From positions 1,233,526 to 1,253,751 of the forward strand of contig BFEA01000269.1 of the NCBI GenBank assembly GCA_003427395.1: a stretch of DNA of 20,226 nucleotides. The letters are read 5' to 3'. The notes below the pieces were generated by a model that made no database searches, was not told the DNA's origin, and was given only the letters and a program-made list of their open reading frames with translations. The position numbers were made by a program, and so were the translations under genes. The first letter of the stretch is position 1; each line of letters opens with the position of its first letter. Source of the DNA: Chara braunii (Eukaryota; Streptophyta; Charophyceae; Charales; Characeae). This document shows positions 1 through 9,800 of this stretch, one piece after another.

Positions 1-574
1 TTTTTTTTTTTTTTCACCGCCGGTCCGCTGGATCAGAAGTTTTCATCACCACATCAGGCTCATGCTCTTGATAATCACAAGAAGACCTTGAACTTCCATT
101 ATATGTCATGAACTTGGACGCCGTGCTTGTCCTTGTACACAGACGTTTACAACACTTGATGCCTGTCAGGTTCCACTCAGGTTCTCTCTTTCTTTTTCTT
201 TTATCACAAAAAAAAAACAAAAGGGTCCTTTCTGTTGTTTAGGACCTGCACCCGCTGTTGCGAACCGGGACCACCACCAGTGGGAAGGAAACACTGATCG
301 TTACTCACTCTGAAGAGTCTGCAGAATCTGAACGCTTCCCCTCATTACGGCCCTCTGGGGAACCCCGACAGCATTGATTTTATTTCCAGTGGGAAGGATT
401 CACTGCCAGTCGACCCCATAGCTTTACGGCTTTTACGACAATACCCCTCTCCCATTTCTGTTGTAAACTTGACATGCCCCTGTGAAAGAGCAAGCCCCCA
501 AACAGGCAGAGTAGTCCGTCTCCGTCCACCCTAGTGGACTGGCAGAAATCCCAGCAACAGGTAGAAAATTAGAA
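1..574. other. Intron sequence without a recognisable gene
   Basis: It begins with a 14-base T run. No ORF here resembles the expected TGD3 C-terminal exon. Around 345-410 the wording 'acagcattgatt ... ggattcactgccag' resembles 5610-5665 (acagcattgatt ... ggattgactgtcag), so this is probably a diverged dispersed repeat. Nothing else is recognisable. Confidence 0.5.
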
Positions 575-660
575 ATAGAATAAATCTGGGGTCGGTCTGA
601 TGAATGATAATATCTCAAGGGCGACCGACCAGTGATGATATCTCAAGGCCTTCGTCGCCC
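575..660 (+). repeat. Two 3' ends of a tRNA-SINE family
   Basis: The motif 'gatratatctcaagg' occurs twice (about 607-630 and 634-650), preceded by 'ctggggtcggtc'. The same arrangement, 'ctggggccggtcagttc' then 'gatgatatctcaaggcc', forms the 3' body of the SINE at 17057-17236. I read this as one or two 5'-truncated SINE copies. Confidence 0.55.
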
Positions 661-663
661 TTT

Positions 664-716
664 TTATGGGGGGGTTGGGTGGGGGGGGGGTGGGGGTGGG
701 GGGGGGGAGGGGGAGC
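664..716 (+). repeat. G-rich tract with quadruplex potential
   Basis: About 50 bases are nearly all G with short T/A interruptions, giving many runs of four or more G. On the gene strand it is a C tract inside an intron. Confidence 0.8.
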
Positions 717-774
717 TCAGCAGAAAACCCCTGGTCATAGCAGAGATATAACACGCAACTTCCTGTCACTCTTC

Positions 775-943
775 TTAAACCACCAGTACATCGGAAAAAG
801 CCTCAAAAAGGAGATTGAGCGTCTCTCGTGAAAAATAGGAGGCCATGAACCGTCGATTCGATTCATTTTATCGACAGTCCATGGCCTCCGGATTCGTAGG
901 AGAGGCTCAATCTGCTTTTTTTTCGCACGTACTGGTGGTTTAA
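775..943. mobile_element. TTAA-flanked foldback element, 169 bp
   Basis: Inverted ends TTAAACCACCAGTAC and GTACTGGTGGTTTAA enclose two long arms that pair imperfectly through 'gattgagcgtctctc' / 'gagaggctcaatc' and 'ggaggccatg' / 'catggcctcc'. The ends match elements at 15746-15931 and 17750-18610. TTAA at both ends resembles a piggyBac-type target, but no transposase is present. Confidence 0.72.
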
Positions 944-1028
944 GCCTCTGGCATTGATCGCTTCCACTCAGGAAGGATTAGGATTTTTACCCCCACCACC
1001 ACTGCTGTTTTTCATACCCCCCTCCTGT

Positions 1029-1112
1029 TTTTTTGTTCCGATAATTCTGAGTGTATACAAGCCATCTTTCCAGTCTGATGCGGTCATAATCAGGGTGCTA
1101 TGTGTGGGGCCT
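1029..1112 (-). mobile_element. Diverged hairpin-MITE copy (subfamily B)
   Basis: On the minus strand it reads 'agcaccctgattatgac' and later 'gtatacactcagaatt', shared with 2738-2812 on the plus strand. The 'gcaccct...tcatgac' arm also matches the right arm of the hairpin at 13759-13867. Only one arm is well preserved. Confidence 0.5.
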
Positions 1113-1472
1113 GTGAGCCCACTTAAGTAGAGTGGCCTCCATTCTCTTCAGTGCAACGACTCGCTTTTCCAAGAGCAGAGTTGTAGGCAGGAACCACACA
1201 CAAATTCCACAACTCCAATCGCCTTAAAATTCAGAACAAAGTAATAAAAAAAGTATCTTTGAAGTTTGAATGATGCCTTATGAATTAGATCATGAGAACT
1301 GGAGGAGATGGTTAACTAACTTAACTTACACTCTTAAACTTCTGAAAAAAAAAGAGTTTTGTGCTCAGAAGTTATGTTCGACGACGTAAGTAGACTATTT
1401 TTCATTTCTACGTTTCGTTCGGTTGCTGGCTGCGGTAGAAGAGGGAATGCATATGAAAAGGCGTCGAAGCTA

Positions 1473-1581
1473 TACCGTCTTCACCCGAATCGAACGCCCG
1501 GTCATTATCGCTGCATCTGGACCGAAAGTTGTGCCAAATACAGCTATAATGACCGGGCTTTTTATTCGGGTGAAGACGGTA
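1473..1581 (+). mobile_element. Hairpin MITE copy 1, subfamily A
   Basis: A 109-bp near-palindrome. Left end TACCGTCTTCACCCGAAT and right end ATTCGGGTGAAGACGGTA pair, and the stem continues through GAACGCCCGGTCATTAT. The loop 'tctggaccgaaagttgtg' sets orientation. No coding capacity; likely a non-autonomous DNA transposon. Confidence 0.85.
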
Positions 1582-1626
1582 GGTTTGAAGTTGGAATGAA
1601 GGGGTAGATAACTGACCTGTCAACAG

Positions 1627-1736
1627 TCCTCAGGGACATCTGTCAAAATTGGAACGATACAGAGAAAAAGAGACGATGAACATGGCCCCTGTGCACGGAC
1701 GGATGACACACATAAATTGAGAAATGGTCCAAATCA

Positions 1737-1741
<5 letters not shown>
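1627..1741 (+). pseudogene. U6 snRNA pseudogene 1 (full length)
   Basis: It contains 'agggacatctgtcaaaattg', 'ggaacgatacagaga', 'catggcccctg', 'ggatgacacacataaattga' and 'gaaatggtcc', the ordered landmarks of U6. Deviations include a damaged 5' stem-loop, an expansion after 'cagaga' and 'gtgcacggacgg' in place of 'gcgcaagg'. It is followed directly by poly(A) rather than a Pol III T stretch, so it is a processed copy and not a working gene. Confidence 0.88.
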
Positions 1742-1826
<85 letters not shown>

Positions 1827-1828
<2 letters not shown>

Positions 1829-1845
1829 CCGGGGCCGGGGGGGAG
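1827..1845. other. GC-only island inside a poly(A) tract
   Basis: 'ccccggggccgggggggag' interrupts about 170 bases of A. It may be a linker between two A-tailed insertions or a misassembly across a homopolymer. Confidence 0.6.
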
Positions 1846-1847
1846 AA

Positions 1848-1928
<81 letters not shown>

Positions 1929-1933
1929 CTGAC

Positions 1934-2109
1934 CTGTCAACAGCTCTTCTGATAGTGCTGTGTTGATGTGTGACGACAACATAGCTGGCGATGGTGCCTA
2001 GTTTCCCACTTGCATCTCTACCTTTGATGTGAAGCGATCGGATCAGGTCCTCCACAACTGTAGATGCAATGGGATCGAGCCCTGCAGTGGGCTCATCATA
2101 CATAACCAC
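1934..2109 (-). CDS. TGD3: TGD3 exon G: Walker B, D-loop and H-loop
   Basis: Acceptor atgacag| and donor CAG|gtcagt enclose 176 bp (58 codons plus two bases, phase 2). The product starts [19 protein letters not shown] and includes [30 protein letters not shown] and IRRAVDR. The catalytic glutamate follows the Walker B aspartate (DE) and the H-loop histidine is present. The donor site lies inside the target-site duplication of a U6 retropseudogene, so an exact second copy of the exon end plus donor occurs at 1611-1626. Confidence 0.95.
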
Positions 2110-2476
2110 CTGTCATTATTACAAGTGCAAAGTTGAAATGTGATCAGGAGCAGTTCCCCGTTTCCAGTGTCTCAGAGCAAGCAAGTCAGACTGAGTCAGC
2201 AGACTCAGCAGAGTCGGCACCACATTTCAATTTCTTTTTTGGAAGTTTTTCCGACAGTCATCGGTGAAAAATGGAACGAAATACAGAAGAAGAATCCCGT
2301 CGCCCCTGCGCAAGGATGGGTCGCATAAATCGTGAAATGCTACAATTTTTTCAAGAAAACGAGAAAAGAAAGAAGGGGGAGGGGGGGGGACATTGCTGTC
2401 TGTGCACAAAAGGCAACCAGGGTGCAACTACCAAAAACAAGGGCAGACAAGCATCAGTGCTACCAAAAACAAGAAC

Positions 2477-2552
<76 letters not shown>

Positions 2553-3152
2553 ACGGGTGCTATCAGCCCTTCTAGAAGGCATGTGCAGCAAAAGAGAGGC
2601 ATCTTTACCATTAGCTCAAACAGGATTGCTGAGTGTAACTATACTTGCAGCACCAAAGGGGAGTAGTTGAAGACGGTGGGCGTCACAATCTGACATACAC
2701 TGTGCAAGGAACGAGGTTCACGAAAGATTTCCTACGACCGTCTTTCCCCCAACACAAAGCACCCTGATTATGACTGCACCGGACCTCAAAGAGAGCTAGT
2801 ATACACTCAGAATTCGGGAGCGTTATGATCGAGGGGCGACAGTAGCTGCTACCGTCTTCACCCGAATATTACGCCCGGTAATTATGCCCGTATCTGGACT
2901 GAAAAATGCATCAAGTACGGCTATAATGACCGGGCGTTCTATTCGGGTGAAGACGGTAGCAACAACAGAGCAAGCATTCCATTACCAATTTGGGAGCAAG
3001 ATTCAACTGCACTTGAGAAGCGTGCTCAACCATTGACGTACTGAATACAAGCATATAGNAACAGAGCAAGCATTCCATTACCAATTTGGGAGCAAGATTC
3101 AACTGCACTTGAGAAGCGTGCTCAACCATTGACGTACTGAATACAAGCATAT

Positions 3153-3234
<82 letters not shown>

Positions 3235-3816
3235 GCTTTCCCCCTCCCCCCCTTTCCCCAAGTCTACATATCGGTGCCACAGATCTTGCCTTGGTTCACG
3301 CCCTCAGGAACTTAACGTACTTCTCTTCTGACATCACTTCAAATTGCACACAGACACTCGTCTCCATACGAACTGAACGCCCAGCACTATATCTACACTG
3401 AAAGCTGGCCCAAATACGGCTATAATGACCGGGCATTCTATTCCGGTGAAGACTGTAGGGACCATCTCAGTAGCACTGATGTGTGGAGTAACCGGGAAGA
3501 GGACAACGGAACATGTAACTTGATACCAACCTCGTCTTCACGCTGCGAGCCGTCGGAAATAATGGCCCTCGCTAGCGCAACGCGTTTCTTCATTCCACCC
3601 GATAATTCCGCTGGTACCCTCTCTTCCACACCCTGCATTCCACAGCGCATCCATTGTGGGTCAACCCTTTGTTATAATAGACGATTCCAAAAAAAAAAAA
3701 AAAAAGACGATTCCACCAGAGGTGGGAGGCGGAAAGAAGAACAACTGCTCGCACGTGCAAACAGCGATGCATCTTTTCTCATTCCCTCAAGGTTTTTTTT
3801 TTTTTTTTTTTTCCCC

Positions 3817-3848
<32 letters not shown>

Positions 3849-6800
3849 ACAGATGTCCCGAAGGACACCCCTCCCTCAAGTACTTCTATTATTGTCGTCT
3901 GGCAAATGTTCAGACTCTTCAGACCCAGTCTCACCACATCTTTCTTCACAGTATGGCAGTATGCCATATTCACCCACCTTAAGGCCGACAGCAGCCAAGC
4001 TTTCGGTAACCAGCTCCCGAATGCGCCAGTCTGGAAGGTCTGAGTGCTCGTACCTGTCACACCGATCAATCAATAACAAAGTTAGAGCAAACAGATACAG
4101 AACCGTTAGTCCCAAACGCATAATCAGGGTAGACTGCACCGCATTGTGCGCTCTTCCATGCACACCATTGTCTTATGCTGAGTACCATAGCAATAAATAG
4201 TCAGGGGTTGCATACCCGCTGGCCACCGCCGCCGCCGAGCGCCGCCGACCGTAGGGCGAACCGCTAGGCGGTCTGCTGACCAGTCTGTAAAGGGCCTTCT
4301 GGCGATTTTTTTTAACTCTGACTTTGGGGCTGTGCTGTGCTTGCTGAGTACAGCCCAGATCCGCTGAGACGCTTTTGGGGATGGGGGGGGGAGTACGGGG
4401 GGGTTTCTGGGTGAGTACGGCGGAATATGGAGGAGTTGGTGGGGTTATTGGAAGGAGTTATGAACTCTGCACGTGTGCATGAACATGTGAACATACTCTC
4501 CACCTCACATCATGCCTTCAATGGAGGTTGTGTCTGAGCAACTGTTTCCTTTTGCAAAGACTTCACCAAAATGTTTCAAAATGTTGGCCTGACTAATTTT
4601 CAACGAGCCTGTCTCTGGTGGGTGGGAACAAAAGAGCCAGACTGAAATAAAAATCATTTCAAAAAACGTCTGCAGCAGAACGCTGATATTCACCAACTGC
4701 AGAAAACGTCACCGTTCATCCAAGTAAAAGGTGTGATCCTTCAACGATTTTTATTTATTTATATTTTCTTTTTTTTCTTCAAAAGACGCACAGGCCCCTT
4801 CTATTCTGGGAGGCAGCAGTCCGGTTACTTATCACCGGCAAGCATGTTTGTACAAAGACAGTGAGGGAGAAAAGAAGATAGACGGAGGATCAGCCTAAAC
4901 CTTGTGGGACTTGCCTGCCCGAGCAAGGGGGGATGCTTCTGTGCACGCCCCCCAAAAAAGCCTTTGCCACTCTACGGTGGATTGCCCTACTGGCCAGGAG
5001 GCTTACTAACAGCACCCAGACACACACAGTAGGGTAATCCCCCGCGGGGGGGAGGGGGGGGGGGGTTCAGGGCAGTCCCTGAGGCCGCTTGTCAATCGTC
5101 AACTGTTTTTTTCTTGCCAATCCAGTTCTTACCTACCTTCTTCCCCCGAATACAACGTACGATCATTATAGCTGTATTTGAGGCATCTTTCAGTCTAGAT
5201 ATACAGCTATAATGACCGTACGTTGTCTCCGGGGGAAGGAGGTACTATCTGCCTACTGCAATCCTAGGTGTGCCTGCCTCTTACATACAGCCTACCCTGT
5301 TCCTGTGTAGGCCTTTCTCAACCTTTGGCAGCCCCATCTATCTGCCTGTACCCTTTGCCTAAGTAATATTCCGAACCCCTGTTATTGTCCTACTGGCAAG
5401 CATTCTTGTTTCTTTTTTTTTTTTTAAACAGGGCCTTATGGACCTGGCTCCGTCTATTCTGGGGAGCGACAGTCCGGTTCCTTTTTTTTTTTCTTTTTTT
5501 CTTTTTTTTTTTCTTTTTTTCTTTTTTTTGCGACAGTCCGGTTCCTATTCCACCGGCAAGTCAGAATACACATTACATTATTGCAGGAATGCACGCTTCC
5601 TTCCGTTTGGCCGAAGGACCCCTGAACAGCATTGATTGCTCCACAATTGGCGGAGGATTGACTGTCAGCTTGCCTGGACTCACTCTTTCCTCTCAGACCT
5701 GAAAACCCGTTCTGCCAAAAAAAATTCTATGTCACCTAGAAAGAGCTCGCCCATTTTTTCTGCATACCTGTGCATTCTCCACTCATCTATCCTGCCCGTG
5801 AGTCGTGTTTTCCCCTATCGCCTTAAGCCTGCACTTTGCTGCTAAAAACCCTAGACCCTAAACCCTCAACCTGAAGACCTTATTGCCCCTTCCGGGCAAG
5901 CATTCTTGTGTCTAATTTTAATGGGCCCAGCGTTTTCCTGTTTCCGTTCATCCATGGCCCCCATCCTCTATTCCTATCTCCAACGGCTTCCTGTGTTTTT
6001 TAGGTCTCAAGTTTCAACAACAAGATCCCCTCGAAAAGGGTTCTTCCCTTTCCCTCCCCCCGCCCCCCACCTATGATATCTCTCCCCTACGCTTCATGCC
6101 CACCTACCTATTGTACATCTACCTTTCTCAAACTTACTCTCCTTCCCGTTCTACCCATCCCACAAGCCTACCGTCTTCACCCGAATAGAACGCCCGGTCA
6201 TTATAGCTGTACTTGGTGCAACTTTCAGTCTAGATACAGTGATAATGACCGGGCGTTCTATTCGGGGTGAAGACGGTAGCTATGTTACAAACGATGATCT
6301 GTCCCTCTCTTGCTACTCATCCTCTACTTCTCCTCTAGCTCAGCCCCTGGTATTTGACGCATCAAGGCTGGGCCCAGCTGCATTTGGCCTGCCTGGGAGT
6401 GCCAGGTGAGAGGTGCGGGTACGGTTCCCATCATGCCCAAGACCCTCTCTCCTTCTGTTCTCCTATACGCGCACATCGATGTAAGTCTGCCGAGAGGGGG
6501 ATTCTGATGTTCTCCAGCACCCTTTCTTGATATGCCCGCAGCGGCGGCGCAGCTCCCTGTCTGCATCGCTCATTCCTCAAAGTCCACAGAGCCCACAGCA
6601 CCGCCGACCGGATAATCTCTGAAGCCATCAGGTCCTCCGGCTGTGATCTGTCCACCTTCATCAGAGCACCAAGGAGGATAGCTGCGTCATCCGCCTCCAT
6701 GACTCCCAGGGGGGGGGTTATCCGCCATCTCCCGCGCCCACCATTGCCAGAAGGCCCGGACTACCAGGCGTCTCACAAAAAGATGAGAGACAGTCTCCAC

Positions 6801-9800
6801 TTGCCCACATCCCGCAGCACATGACTGATCCTTATGCTGGCTTCTTGTTGCTAGCCATTGTGCTGTTGGGATTGCCAAGTGGTACAGCTGCCACAACAGC
6901 CCCGTGTGCTTCTGCTATGGTATGGCAGCCAAGATGGCGTTTTGCTCATTCCACCTGCGGTGAGTCCATCTGCTGACGTAGGCATCTGGGATACAGTCCC
7001 TTTTAGCCCATCGGTTTTTCAATTTTCCACATATATCCACAGGGTCCACTAAAGAATTGTAGATGTTCTTCGTGGCGAGGCACTGGAGCTGCACCGCCTT
7101 TCTCTGCATCCTTTGAGCCGACCAGTCCCATTTCCCCGGGTCCCACACCAGGTCCCGTCTTCGAACCGCAATTCGGAATAGCAGGTATTGTCCTTTCCCC
7201 TGCGGACCCCGTTCACACACCGCCACTGTTTGCATCATGCTCCTGTCCACCATTTTCCGGGGGTTCCACTCTTGCGCACCACATTCCTGCAGGGGTTCCC
7301 CCAGTCCTTCATACCCCAAGCTCACCTGCCATCCCGTCACTTCCAGCTTGCCGTCTGCCAACACTTGCTCGACCTTGTAGACTCTCTCCGGTCTCAGGCT
7401 TCCTTTCACATTCACCCATTCCCCCGGCGTTATTTCATCCCTTCTTTTTTTTTTTTTTTTTTTTTTCCCTTTCTTCTTAACATCTCAGTCCACATGGGGG
7501 GGATAGCTTCCCGCAGTTCTCTGAGTCTTCGCCGTCTTCTCATCCGTCTCTGCAGTGATTCCAGCAAGACGTCATAAGGCCGCCAGTCCTTCCAATCTTC
7601 ATCCCATAGATGTCCCACTTTATAAATGCGCTGTTCTCAGTGTTCTGCCCATTTCCACCCATATGCTCCTCACGGGCCACGCCACGGGAAGGATTCACCA
7701 GTCTCATCACAAATGAATCTGTTATAGAACAGCAGCTGGTTGTAAACTGCATCCGCTGTTTCCGGTATAGACGGCAGCTTAACTGTGCCCTTTTCCACAG
7801 CGCCAGCTTTGTGGACCATACCGTGTCCCTGCGAATGTGGCCTATTGTTGTGCGACAAAGGAGCCAGAGGTCCGCCAGCTCCCTAGGTACCTGGAGTGCG
7901 TATGCCAGGTGGGTCCTGGTGACTTCTTGCCAGGCACCCCCCACTGTGCCCAGCAGGTGCCATACCAACTGGCGCCACTGCAGGGCAATTATCTGCAGCC
8001 GCCGGTCCAGCCGTCGCAGGCCTCCAGAGCGCCTTGGCTGGATGCGCTTGTTCCAGGCCACTCTGCATATGGAGTCCTCCGCCTGCGCATTGTTTGACCA
8101 TAAGCGCGCATGGATCGCCTTTCTGATGTATCTGAAGGTGCGCTTGCCTGGCATATGCACAGCGCCTGCATACCACGAGGTTGCAAGCACCGAATTCTTG
8201 ATGACCAGGGCCTTCCCAAAGACACCCATGCCACCTCTCACACTCCATGCTTTCAGTCGTGCCACCGCCGCTGTGGCTCGGACCGCAATCTGTTCGACGC
8301 CCGCCGTAGCTCGCCGTCAGATTCGCTCCCAAGAAGGCAATCCGTTCACCTTCTGTCACCCTGGGGATGTCCCATCCCTCCGGCGCGTCGACCTCTGGCA
8401 GGAGGATGGCTTTTGACTTCTGATGGTTGACCTGCGCACCAGAGTACTTGCAAAATATTTGGAGGTTGTCCTTTAGAATGGCCAGCTGCTGGACCGTCGG
8501 GGGGATCACTGCACCCGAGTCATCCGCTAATGCCGTGGATTGCAGCTCCATTGCCGGTCCCACCTTCAAGGCAGTCAGCCTATCATCTGCCCTCAGGATG
8601 CCGTGTATGGACTCGATGTAAATGACACAAAGGGCCGGGGAGAGCGGGCAACCTTGCCTAACTGATCGAGTGACTTTGAGCTTGTCCGATTGGATGCTGT
8701 TGACTTGCATCACTGTTGACTCGCATCACCGTCAACAGGCTTCTGACCCAACTGCAGAATATCCCCCCTATCCCCCTGTATGCCATTCCCTGTAGCAGGA
8801 GCTCCCATCGGACTCGGTCGTACGCTTCTTCGAGATCTATGGAGACAAAAGCCGCAGCAGTGCCTGTGCATTGGTTCTCTTCCAAGACCTGCTGCGCCAG
8901 GATTACATTGGACAGAACCTGGCAGCCCAATACGAAAGCCCGTCCAGGTGCAGTCTATGATGCGCAGCAGCACCTCTCTCAGACGAGTTGCCACCACTTC
9001 GCCCAAGATCTTGTATAGGGAATTAAGGATAGATATCAGCCTCCAGTTTCACATTTCCTCCTTCGCCCCCTTCTTATGAAGCAGGACCACGTATGCTTCC
9101 GCAAAACCCTGCCGGAAGGATCCATGTTTAAGCGCCTCGTTATACGCAACCGTCAGGCAGGGTCGGGAAGAAGTTGCGGAAGTCCTTGTTTAGTTCCACC
9201 GGCATCCCGCCCAGGCCCCGTGCCTTGAGACGGGCGAGGTCCGCAATAGCTCCCTGCACCTCCTCCTTCTTCACGTCTTCTTCTAGTGCACAGGTGCTTG
9301 CCAGGTCCAGCCGATTGCAGATATGCCTCCACACTGCTCGTTCCAGCTCCTTTGCCATATCCTGTGGAGTCCATTCCTCCTCTTCAGTTAACAGCTGGCG
9401 GTAGAAGTCTGTGACCCATTTCAGGATCCCCTTTGTACTGCGCTGCGTTACCTGATTATCGTCAAAGGGGGAGTTCATTGCTGTCAGCAGCGGTGCTGCC
9501 TTGCTAGTACGCACTGTGGCAAAGCACTTCCATGTCATTCGCTCCCCCACTGCAATCCAGGCCTCCTTAGTTTGCCTCCCCCACTTCACCACTTCCTCCC
9601 GCTGCCATTCCCTCCATCCTCGCGCCGCCTCCACCCGCTCGGCCCACCATTCGTCTTCTGTTTGCTCTCCTGCTGGACCACTGTCCAACAATTTCTTCAT
9701 TCTTCGGGCATACTCCTCCCCCGTTCGTTGTTGCGCCAGGTAGCTGCAGCGCAGCCGTTTGACCAGCCGCTCTCGCAGATCCTGGACTGCCGTTGCGACG

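Larger units (their letters stand above)
1611..1943 (+). mobile_element. U6 snRNA retroposon with poly(A) and 16-bp target-site duplication
   Basis: The 16-mer 'actgacctgtcaacag' occurs at 1611-1626 and again at 1928-1943. Between the copies are a full-length U6-like sequence, an 85-base A run (1742-1826), a short GC-rich island, more A-rich sequence and a (CA)n end. An exact long duplication plus a 3' poly(A) is the signature of LINE-type target-primed insertion. The target is the TGD3 exon G / intron junction, so both copies carry CAG|gtcagt on the minus strand. Confidence 0.9.

Noticed and set aside
1-1610. The last exon of TGD3
   Set aside because: Searched on the minus strand for the expected LLFLYEGK-type continuation; nothing matched, so it is presumed to lie beyond the window.
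1630-1966. Poly-Lys/poly-Phe open frames
   Set aside because: Translations of the A tract of the U6 retroposon.
2271-2670. Arg/Glu-repeat and Ser/Leu-repeat open frames
   Set aside because: Translations of the GA microsatellite and a U6 pseudogene.
7610-8416. A 268-codon plus-strand frame opposite the LINE
   Set aside because: It is the antisense shadow of the reverse transcriptase region; the minus strand carries the RT motifs.
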